A stretch of 64,000 nucleotides of DNA from Amia ocellicauda (lineage: Eukaryota > Chordata > Actinopteri > Amiiformes > Amiidae): positions 53,081,048 through 53,145,047 of the forward strand of contig NC_089850.1 of the NCBI RefSeq assembly GCF_036373705.1, in the 5' to 3' direction. The position numbers and the translations under genes were made by a program. The notes beneath the pieces were generated by a model that ran no database searches, was not told the DNA's origin, and saw only the letters and a list, made by a program, of their open reading frames with translations. Of this stretch, positions 54,256 to 64,000 are shown in pieces (the stretch's first letter is position 1; each line of letters opens with the position of its first letter).

Positions 54256-54856
54256 TTTCCTAAATTAATATGGTGCATCAAAATACTTTAGCACTTTCAA
54301 CTGTTTCTTTGTGATTCCTAAAATTACTTTTCATCTACAGTAGTAAGGATATAAGGAAATCGTTTGCCTTTTGAAACAGTAATGTCAGGATCTTTGTAAA
54401 ATACACACCCAGGTACCTATTGCAAACTAGGATACATCAGAAAGTGAGGATAATTCACACCTGAATTTAAATTAAAAAGGAACGTATGTTGCTAGGGAAA
54501 ATCATGGTATTACATGTTATGATTACCCTTTCAGCCAAATAGAAATAATACATTTCTTTTGAAAAGGATTGTGAATTTGTTACAACTTTCAAGAACATCT
54601 GATTTTTCAATCAAAGTTTGAATTATCTTGTGTTGTATATATATGTATTTAAGACTTTATTGTTCTTGTTTTTAGAGAAGCATACCTTTAGAGCTTAAAG
54701 ATGCTGGAATTGAAGAAAGCATTACAGACAGTCATGTAAGTGAGAGGTAGCTTGTCTCTGCATCATTAACATCATAAAACATCTAATAATTTTGCAAATA
54801 TTTGCCTTCCGTCTTCATAGGGTACTTCTTGTTATCATAATAGTCTAACTTTACTT

Positions 54857-54860
<4 letters not shown>

Positions 54861-54930
<70 letters not shown>
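54861..54930. repeat. (TA)n plus poly-T tract
   Basis: A TA run followed by T-rich sequence forms the end of the intron before the long transposase exon. Confidence 0.9.
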
Positions 54931-55579
54931 CTTTTGCTTGTTTCAAGGTATCTTCAGACATTCTCAAAATCACAGAATCATCTCTTGCCCTGAAAGCTAA
55001 ACATCAATTAACCAGTGAAGCTTTAACCGACATTATGAAAGTTATAAATGTAATATATGAAGAAAATGTGGTTGCAACTTCAAAATACTTATTTGAGAAG
55101 CAGATTTCAGATGTTAAAGAATTCATTCATGTTTGTTATATATGTAAGAACTGTGGCTCTAATTTAGATAGCAGTGTTACATCAGGAATTTGCAGTGTTT
55201 GTGATGAAGTATGGACATCAAAAGATTGTATTGAAAAAGGGAATTTTTACTTTTACAGTCCACTAAGACACCAACTTCAGAATCTTTTAAATGACCCAGC
55301 TGTGCACAACAGTCTTTTAAGAAGTGTCTGCAGTGAAACTGATGTGCTTTCAGATATACATGATGGAGTACTATATAAACGGTTGTTAGTTGATCAAGGC
55401 AGCCAAGAAAGACCACTTGACCGATTATCTTTGAGTTTTAATTGCGATGGTGTGCCAGTCTTCAAGTCTTCATCACTTAGTATTTGGCCAGTGTTGTGTT
55501 CTTTAAATGAGCTAACACCCACTGAAAGACTGAAGAACATATTAATGGCTTCCTTGTGGTTTGGGAAGTGCAAGCCTGA

Positions 55580-56437
55580 CATAAGAACATAAGAACATAA
55601 GAAAGTTTACAAACGAGAGGGGGCCATTCGACCCGTCGTGCTCGTTTGGTGTTCATTAATATCTAAGTGATCCAAGGATCCTATCCAGACTATTTTTAAA
55701 TGTTCCCAAACTTTCAGCTTCAACCACATCGCTGGGGAGTTTATTCCAGATTGTGACGACTCTCTGTGTAACGAAGTGTCTCCTGTTTTCCGTTTTGAAT
55801 GCCTTGAAGCCCAATTTCTATTTGTGTCCTCGGGTTCGTGTGTCCCTGCTGATCTGGAAAAGCTCCTCTGGTTTGATGTGGTTGATGCCTTTCATGATTT
55901 TGAAGACTTGGATCAAGTCCCCACGTAGTCTCCTCTGTTCCAGGGTGAAAAGGTTCAGTTCCCTCAGTCTCTCAGTAGACTTTCCCTTCAGACCTGGAAT
56001 AAGTCTGGTTGCTCTCCTCTGAACTGCCTCTAAAGCAGCAATATCCTTCTTGAAGTGTGGAGCCCAGAACTGTACACAGTATCCAGATGAGCTCTAACTA
56101 GTGCATTGTAGTCTGAACATTACTGCCCTTGTTCTCAATTCTACACTTTTGACAATATACCCTAGCATTCTGTTTGTCTTTTTTATTGCTCCCCACATTG
56201 TTTGGATGGAGAAAGTGAGGAGTCCACATAGACTCCTAGGTCTTTCTCATGCGTTACTTCATCTAGATCTGTACCTCCCATAGTGTAATTATAGTGGACA
56301 TTTTTGTTACCTGCATGTATTACCTTGCACTTGTCCACATTTAATTTCATTTGCCAGGTGTCAGCCCACAACTGAATATTATCTAAGTCCCTCTGAATAG
56401 CCTGTGCTGCCAAGATTGTATCTGCTGAGCCACCTAT
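55580..56437 (-). mobile_element. CR1-like LINE inserted in the transposase exon
   Basis: The minus strand carries the last 850 or so bases of the family. On the plus strand it begins with the 3' tail as repeated CATAAGAA units (TTCTTATG on the other strand). It runs to the 5' truncation at ACCT 56437, matching about 59690 of the other copy. The transposase frame stops at KCKPD before it and resumes with MNVYLEPFVEE right after it, so the insertion is nearly clean. Confidence 0.93.
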
Positions 56438-57887
56438 GAATGTGTATTTAGAGCCTTTTGTAGAAGAGTGTCATAGTTTATGGTCAGATGGAGTTCAATG
56501 GGTAGATCCACTTAGTGGTAATGACCGTCTATCAAAGATATACACAACTTGTGCAGTCTGTGATTCTGTAGCTCGACCTCTAATGCAAAATATGATGCAG
56601 TTTAATGGGTACCAGGGGTGTGGATTTTGCAAACATCCTGGTGTCACTGTTTCAAAAGGTAGAGGATTTGTCTGTGTATATCCTTATCGGAGATAATCTA
56701 CTTTGAGGAACTACATAGAAACAGTTGAATGTGCTGAACAAGCACTAGACTCTCAACAACCAATCTGTGGTGTGAAAGGTCCAAGTGTTCTGTACAACAT
56801 ACCAGTATTTGATATTGTGGAGAACTTTGTACCAGATTACATGCATTGTGTGCTACTAGGTGTAGTGAGACAAATGATGGGCCTATGGTTGGATTCACAG
56901 TATCACACAGAAAGATATTACTTGGCAACTCACATAGACAAAATGGATTTTAGACTTCTATCTATTAAACCTCCTTGTAACATATCTCGGGTGCCACGTT
57001 CAGTAACATTGCGTAAATATTGGAAAGCCCATGAATGGTTTGCATGGTTGATTTTTTTTATAGTGTTCCAGTACTTAAAGGAATTTTACCTCAAAAGTAC
57101 TTTCATCATTGGCGTTTACTAGTAGAGGCAGTTTCAATTATGCTTGGTGAAAGCATTTTTACGAACCAGCTGTAGTGATGTTCTAGTTCAGCATGTGAGC
57201 TACAATGTACATTTACTGTTACATCTGGTGAAAAGTGTCAAAGACTGGGGTCCATTATGGTCACATTCAGATTTTTTATATGAATCCTACAATGTCTGTT
57301 TACTCGAGATGACTAAAGGAACACAGGGAGTGTGATTTCTGATTGAAAAGGCTTTGCCTTTGCATGCTACTGAAATGGCTGGGACACCTAAAGGAGAGTT
57401 ACTCAACTACTTCATAGTCACAAACAGAAAGATTAAGTTTGCTGTGGAAATTGAAGGTGGAGCTGCTTTGGGACGATCTTGTCAGAGAGTTCTTAAAAGG
57501 GAGCATTATCTTGCACTGCACAGCTTTGTTAATTAAGTGGATCCAACAATAATTGGAACTTATTATGACAGAATTGTTATTGGAAAAGAAATTGCTCACA
57601 CAAAACTATACAGAAAGGCAAAGAAGAGAAACATCTATACTGTTATATTGAAAGATTCTTCTTTTTTCTCAATAGAAACATTTGTAATTTTGGATCATGG
57701 ATGTGGCAGAAAATGCTATGCATTAGGAAGGTTCTTTCAGAACAGGAATTTTAAAATATGTTCTGATAATGCATTGAACATAGGATTAAGTCACATTTTC
57801 CCAGTTTCTCCTGAGTTGGGCCATCTTGTTGCAGTGGACAGCTGTGTTATACAGCAGAAATGTGTTTTTGTACATATACCTGGCTAA

Positions 57888-59188
57888 ACTGTTGCTTTTG
57901 TTTGCAAACAGCCAAACCGTTTTGAACTGTGCTAGTTTCAGTTTGTCTCATTTCATGAAAATATGTTCAAACTGGAGATATAATGCATACCTGTTTAGTC
58001 CATTTTAGGTTTTATTAACTGCAGGTTCCTGTATCAACTGTACTGAAGAAGAAGAAAAAACAAGAGTCTGCAGCTCATAAAACACATTATTTCCATCTTT
58101 GTCATCTAGATGAATGAAACCGTAACAATCCAAAATACAGTAACTGTTCACAATGCATAACTCCGGTATTTCTGCCACACCTGACAGGGTTACTATTTAT
58201 GTTGGGGTATAGAATGTTCTTGCTTTGTACATGTGTTGCAGTAAATTATGTGCAGCATTTTTTATTCTCAATGATTACTGTTATGTAATAATTACAATGG
58301 GAGATGCAGTCTGTGGTGAAAGCAGCAGGGCTTCTTTTGTGTAGATGAAAATGTGAGTTACAAAAAGTCAGGTTTGAAAAAGTACTTGCTCTGTAAACAT
58401 GTCTAAAAATTTACAAATTAAAGAATAAACCAAATAAAGTATTTGAACAAAATTATATTAGGTGGTTTTAGTTTAGATACATTAGCAGACATTTGTAATT
58501 GGTGTTAAAGACTAGATTAAACAGGTTGATAGTAGTAGTTATTGAGGATTGATCTTTAGTAAAATGTTAAAATTATATTATGTTGGTGTTAAGGTAGCTT
58601 TAATTGTGCCTTGTGTAACTAAGGTATCTTGTACCTTATGTAACCTGTATGTATTTGATATATGCTTTTTAGATTAGCAGATGTGATTTTACATGAGTTG
58701 TGGTGTGTGATAAAAATACTGACACTTTAATATTTTTAATAAACATCAAAAATATTGTAATTCTTGTTTTCATTGTTTATATTTGGAATATGTGTAATAA
58801 TTCACATTTTTGTAAATATGTGTAGAATATATTTATGGCATACAAATCAAGTTACATCATATTTTTAAACATATATGTTCACAGTTTTATTTATTTTTTA
58901 CATTAGGAATATATGTACATAAATATACAGATATGTGCTGCATATAGGTAACATATAAAACAGTATATAATGACTATTTATAATATATTGAAAATGTGTT
59001 CTTTCCGTATGGGTAGCAATGTATTATATATTTTTGTTTTGTTTGGCAGACGTACCGAATTAATACAGACTGTAATACACACACACACATTATGTACAGT
59101 ATATAATATTGCATAAACATCTAAATCTCATTTTCTGACAGTAGTCTATACTCGGTCTGGATGATGTAACTGACGCCATTTTGTGTAA
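57888..59188. other. Downstream part of the CACTA-like element, AT-rich
   Basis: This stretch has no coding signal. Repeated AATATGTGTA-type motifs at 58790-58990 may be subterminal sequence of the element. The right terminus is not recognisable, and a CR1 copy begins at 59189. Confidence 0.4.
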
Positions 59189-60515
59189 CTGAGCCAGGAA
59201 ATTACAGACCAATCAGTCTCACCTGTATCACTTGTAAAATGTTGGAAAAAATGATTAGACAGAAAATAGAGGAGCATCTTAATGTAAACCATATTCTTCG
59301 AGATAGTCAACATGGGTTTAGACGAGGCAGATCATGTCTTACTAATCTATTAGAGTTTTTTGAACATGCAACTGCAGCTGTAGATCAGGTGAAAGCATAT
59401 GATATGATATACTTAGATTTTCAATAAGCTTTTGATAAGGTTCCACACCGAAGACTGATCCTCAAATTGGAAGCTGTAGGCATTCAGGGTAATGTAAGTA
59501 GATAGATTATGAACTGGTTGATGTACAGGAAACAGAGGGTGTCAATTAGAGGAGTCGCTTCTAACTGGAGTGAGGTTGTTAGTGGAGTTCCACAGGGATC
59601 AATACTAGGGCCTTTGCTTTTTCTAATCTATATTAATGATCTGGACTCTGGGATAGTTAGCAAACTTGTCAAATTTGCAGATGATACTAAAATAGGTGGC
59701 CCAGCAGATACAATCTTGGCAGCACAGGCTATTCAAAGGGACTTCGATAATATTCAGTTGTGGGCCGACACCTGGCAGATGAAATTCAATGTGGACAAGT
59801 GCAAGGTAATACATGCAGTTAACAAAAATGTCCACTATAATTACACTATGGGAGGTACAGATCTAGATGAAGTAACACATGAGAAAGACCTAGGAGTCTA
59901 TGTGGACTCCTCACTTTCTCCATCCAAACAATGTGGGGAAGCAATAAAAAAGGCAAACAGAATGCTAGGGTATATTGTCAAAAGTGTAGAATTGAGAACA
60001 AGGGCAGTAATGTTCAGACTACAATGCACTAGTTAGAGCTCATCTGGATACTGTGTACAGTTCTGGGCACCACACTTCAAGAAGGATATTGCTGCTTTAG
60101 AGGCAGTTCAGAGGAGAGTAACCAGACTTATTCCAGGTCTGAAGGGAAAGTCCTACTGGGAGAGACTGAGGGAACTGAACTTTTTCACCCTGGAACAGAG
60201 GAGACTACGTGTGGACTTGATCCAAGCCTTCAAAATCATGAAAGGCATCGACCACATCAAACCAGAGGAGCTTTTCCAGATCAGCAGGGACACACGAACC
60301 CGAGGACACAAATGGAAATTGGGCTTCAAGGCATTCAAAACGGAAAACAGGAGACACTTCTTTACACAGAGAGTAGTCACAATCTGGAATAAACTCCCCA
60401 GCGATGTGCATTTTAAAATAGACTGGATAGGATCATTGGATCACTTAGATATTAATGGACACCAAACGAGCACGATGGGTTGAATGGCCTCCTCTCGTTT
60501 GTAAACTTTCTTATG
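59189..60515 (+). mobile_element. CR1-like LINE, longest copy, with broken reverse transcriptase
   Basis: The encoded segments in order are EPGNYRPISLTCITCKMLEK, RDSQHGFRRGRSCLTNLLEF, YLDF, AFDKVPHRR, GVPQGSILGPLLFLIYINDL and VKFADDTKI (the FADD catalytic motif). NIQLWADTWQMKFNVDKCKV, RLIPGLKGKSYWERLRELNF and RTRGHKWKLGFKAFKTENRR follow. The order and the TTCTTATG end identify a CR1-type, Jockey-group LINE. It is 5'-truncated within the reverse transcriptase, has in-frame stops at 59425 and about 59503 and frameshifts near 60035, and lacks the endonuclease domain. It is the reference for the four shorter copies here. Confidence 0.93.
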
Positions 60516-62639
60516 CACTAAGCAAGAGGGAATTTGGAACCAACATGGCGTGCACGGTCTTCAGCTTCATAGCACTCAGCAACTCAGCGGGCCTGAGCGC
60601 CGCTGCTGCTCAGTGAATCAACAGAGCCGAGTCACATCGTCACCAAAATTAGTCGATCAAAAAGAACCGCACATCACTACTCCCCACCCCTGCCCATGCC
60701 TAGATCCGGCCCTGCTTGTGGGAGTTATTTTTCATTCATTTGCTACTTAGTTATCTGTACTTTTGTTTGTGTGAGAAAATAAGTGCCAGACATAACTAAT
60801 TGCTTTAGAAAGAAACAAGGAAAATGCAAGTATTTTGCAAGCGGTAGCAGTGGATGAGTTTGAGAGGATGCCAGAAAAGTTCGTGCAGGGTTTGCGTTTG
60901 CTAGCTAACTAACCTTAGGGCTTAGCATAACAACGGTTAAGTAAGCATTTCTTTGGGAGAACACGAAACAACTCAATTAACCTACTAACACATAAACCAC
61001 CTAGCTAGAACTTTATATCATGGCTGATTAGTGTATGTACACACACAGCAAGAATTTTAGATTTAAACAAAACAGTTTCCTTTTAGTGACAAAATGTGTT
61101 CATATAAAACATAGGTATATTATTTTTAAAAGCAGAGTATTCTTTGTTTTTTATCATTAACACTAGAACTACCGGAATTATGCATCTACTAGAATGGCCA
61201 TAGCAGTCATTGTGACTGCTAGATTCTAAACTCTATAACCTCAGTCTCAATTGAAAACATACCCAATTGAGAGATTTCATTCAGTTCAGACACTTCTATT
61301 CAACCATTGTACTGATTAGCCAATTTAATTTAGCAATTTGTATGTGAGCAAATTAGCACAGACTGTTTCTTTCCTTGTGTTTCCATCATATTGTACTATT
61401 CCTTGTTTCTTTCAGACACAGCAAATAAATGGAGACACCAGGAAAGACAGACAGACAACAATTAGTACAATATGATGTAGACACAATGAAAGACAGAGTA
61501 TGGTGTGCATTAACAGAAAAGGGTAGATGCAGTAGTTGTTACTGAAACGGAATGAAACATGCAATTTGTCAGTAATGCATTTAGCTGTATTTTGTGCTTG
61601 GGGTGCGGTGGGTCTCTTCAAACTCTAAACGCCCCTGAACAAAACTTCACACCATAGAACTTTAAACTTAGGTTAACCAAATAAAAACTACGTACCATAA
61701 ATAATCAGTTTAAATACACCATTAATAATTAAACCAATAATAAATAAAGCTACAATACCAGCCCCCACCACTAAACCGGATGATCCTCGCGATAAAACAA
61801 AGCTTTCGGGTTGTATTAAAAGGATCTAAGTTTATTAAAAACAAATTAAAACATTATTCTAAATATTGTACAACCCGAAATGGCAATTGACATATCGCCA
61901 GGGAGACCGAGAGAGGAACTACGAGGACCGCAACAGCTCAATATAAATACATCAACCACACACAAACAGGTCGGCCGCCCTGCCATGAATTGGTTAATCT
62001 AAGCACTCTACCAAAGTAGGGATATAAAACAGTTTTCCCACTAGTGCTTCATGCAAAAGAGCAAATTAAACCTTTGGGCTTTTCATTCACAAATGAACTC
62101 ACGCTTTCCTTTCTATAAACTTCACCGACACACCTTACCATTCCCAGCTCCTCTAGCGCTCTACAACACGGCATAGATAAGCCGAAGCGAACGAAGCAAT
62201 TAGCCCTCTTAATTGCCTACAATTAGTCCTGCCCATGTAAATTAGTCACCGGATATCATTCAGGTGTTGCAATACATCAATTAAAATTAATACAAAGTAT
62301 CAATTGATTTATAAACAGTAAATACATTTAAAATACAAACCCCACATAAAACTCATGCGTTACACCGGCGTCGGTCATCCTCCACCTCCGCGACCAGGCA
62401 GCTGTCCGACCATGCCAACCATGTGCCCACGTCGGGCCAACGTCCTGTGCTATCTGGGTTAGTCCTACTCCTGTTACGGGCTAACAGTATTAATGGGAAC
62501 AAAATGTGAAAAATCAATAAATGTACAACTTCTGAAAGTCAACTATTCATAATCATAACCACAACCACGCCAAGCCGCCAAGTTCGTTGCTATTTAATTT
62601 GCTACTAGTTTAGTACGAACCTGCACTGGATCATCCCTA

Positions 62640-62702
<63 letters not shown>

Positions 62703-62703
62703 T
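62640..62703. repeat. (TTA)n microsatellite
   Basis: About 21 TTA units followed by TTTCTTGGCAG, which resembles the inverse of the AGAAAT junction of the SINE-like family at 29878 and 33679. Confidence 0.95.
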
Positions 62704-62877
62704 CTTGGCAGTGCGTTGCTTTCAATTCGTTGCGATTGATCCTCTGAGTTAATCAAACTACCGATTTTGTCTCGTCTTATTTTCGCAAAAAAAAAGCATA
62801 AACATTTAGTCATTGTCGTGGTAAGCTTGGATGATTGTTGCCAACAGAATCAACACTGCTCCACATATTATTATTAT

Positions 62878-62908
<31 letters not shown>

Positions 62909-62951
62909 AAGAAGAAGAAGAAGAAGAAGAAGAAGAAGAAGAAGAAGAAGA
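62878..62951. repeat. (AAG)n microsatellite
   Basis: About 24 AAG units, a purine-only tract that could form triplex DNA. Confidence 0.95.
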
Positions 62952-64000
62952 ATAGGCTAATAATTATAAAAGTATAACATAACAACTTTTAAACCCTAAA
63001 TACATACATACAATAAAAATGTAAACCAGTTCGGCTGATTCTTCAGAAGATCAAAATGCAGTTGGCTGTGCTAACTCTGACCATGTGAAGAGCCTGAATC
63101 ATAATGCGGGAACTGGTGCTCCTTGGATGGGAAGGGATCTGTTTTTAGTGGTTGGTTTTAGGGGTTAAGACTACATCGTTTTGTTTTATTTCATGTGAGC
63201 TAAATAATCAAAGTGAGTTGAGAAATGTGGTACGTGTACATACATGTCCAATTTCCTAAGAAGAAAAACAAAAATGTCCTTTTGAAAAAGTTATTCAGTA
63301 GGATTACTAATTATTGTTTAGAGATAAAGGTCAGAGCAAGTATCCCATTAAAATAACAATGGGGCATTCCACACTTGTGAAATCCCCAACTTCCTAACTG
63401 ACTTAGACACTATTTCCATTACAATTAAAAATTAAGGAAGGACCCTACCATTAATGAAACCAGCTACTATAAATAAAACAGGGGCGGGGCCAGGGGGTGG
63501 GACACTGGGACACTGGCCCCTCCTGAAATCTGATTGGCCCCCTGAGTGCCTCCTCCACCCAGTCACTCCAAACTTTTCGTATAAGTCTTAGTAATAGCCA
63601 GTTTAGTGAGTCCATATTCTGGACCAAAGTTGTCTTTTTTGTGTGTATACCACCCTGCAAGAATCCCACAGAGAGAGAGGAGTTATTAATTGAACATGCG
63701 CACAGCCACTGCACAGCAGTTTCCAGACAAGACAGTTTTTGGTAAATTGATCTCTGCTATGATATGTACAATACAATTTATAACACATAGCATGGGTCTG
63801 CTGGGCGCCACAATCACGGTCCCCACCCAAGCCATCAGAAACTTCAGTGGGATGGCTTAGGAGGGGAACACACACTAATTCCCATGATCCAGCAGCGGAG
63901 ATGAAAGAGGCTGCCTAGGTGGATTGGATCGGTCAGGGCCGCAGTCTTTACCTCCCTTGCTTCATTGAGGGACCTTTGCTATCCCAGAAGCAACCTGGGG

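Larger units (their letters stand above)
53246..57887 (+). pseudogene. CACTA/EnSpm-like (Tnp2-type) transposase, broken
   Basis: Short 5' exons at 53246-53296, 53964-54035, 54184-54250 and 54676-54735 lead to a long exon from 54948. It encodes LKAKHQLTSEALTDIM and a zinc-ribbon-like CYICKNCG...CSVCDEVW (about 55137-55215). Downstream are CAVCDSVARPLMQNM, GYQGCGFCKHPG, VPDYMHCVLLGVVRQMMGLW, VLKGILPQKY, VSYNVHLLLHLVKSV and LGHLVAVDSCVI. The Cys-pair plus D-MH and NVHLLLHL order fits animal Tnp2/DUF4218-like transposases. Defects include a CR1 insertion (about 55580-56437), a TAA at 56694-56696, frameshifts near 57050 and 57130, and further stops near 57170, 57336 and 57536. Termini and target duplication were not found, so the superfamily is an inference. 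Confidence 0.72.
60516..64000. other. Gene-free right end with repeats
   Basis: No exon is supported. It contains repeat-like phrases at 60690-60715 and 63481-63560, a TTA array at 62640-62703 joined to TTTCTTGGCA (a SINE-like family end in inverse), and an AAG array at 62878-62951. TTAACACTAGAACTACC at 61158 looks like a DNA-transposon end but has no partner. Confidence 0.5.

Noticed and set aside
55753..56283. Plus-strand frames such as the one at 55753
   Set aside because: They are antisense readings of the CR1-like insertion, and the same phrase appears antisense at 60153-60380.
49090..58990. AT-rich imperfect inverted similarity between 49210-49250 and 58790-58840 as termini of the CACTA-like element
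   Set aside because: The match is weak and low-complexity, and no CACTA-type end or target duplication was found.

Overview
This window looks like nuclear DNA of a ray-finned fish. It has AT-rich, intron-rich vertebrate genes, CR1-like LINE copies with a TTCTTATG-type tail, and Tc1/mariner, Harbinger, piggyBac and CACTA-like DNA transposons. It also carries fold-back repeats, a SINE-like family with AAT tails, and many microsatellites. The TTC12 and NNMT homologues correspond to neighbours on human 11q23. The species cannot be fixed from the sequence; a non-teleost such as gar, bowfin or sturgeon is only a guess.

Four host genes were found, all on the minus strand. From right to left they are: (1) a two-exon CD225/dispanin (IFITM-like) gene of 91 codons at 40333-40910; (2) a three-exon nicotinamide N-methyltransferase-like gene, nnmt, at 26946-28858; (3) a complete 21-coding-exon ttc12 at 5826-24971, reconstructed with consistent intron phases to 712 residues; (4) the 5' part of an unidentified secreted Ser/Thr-rich mucin-like gene, with a signal-peptide exon and one open exon of at least 3361 bases running off the left edge. 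The ttc12 upstream region holds a near-perfect RFX X-box and a 32-bp tandem repeat that places four CCAAT boxes, features expected of a cilia-assembly gene.

The right third (about 44.9-60.5 kb) is a nest of transposons. A decayed Harbinger element (HARBI1-like plus Myb-like genes) is interrupted by a Tc1/mariner element with good terminal repeats, a DD36E catalytic spacing and a single stop codon in the transposase. Next to it is a two-gene CACTA/EnSpm-like module. A broken Tnp2-type transposase runs rightward from 53246. A six-exon gene for a 320-codon protein with a C-terminal BEN-like domain runs leftward from 52829. The two share an intergenic region of about 0.4 kb. A CR1 copy sits inside the transposase coding sequence, and another CR1 copy lies just to the right.

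Other mobile relics are a piggyBac element (23086-24711), two Tc1 transposase relics, a 74-bp palindromic MITE and several fold-back elements. The stretch from 28.9 to 40.3 kb and the last 3.5 kb appear gene-free apart from repeats. Exon calls come from reading frames, splice consensus and remembered family sequences; no alignment or transcript data were available.
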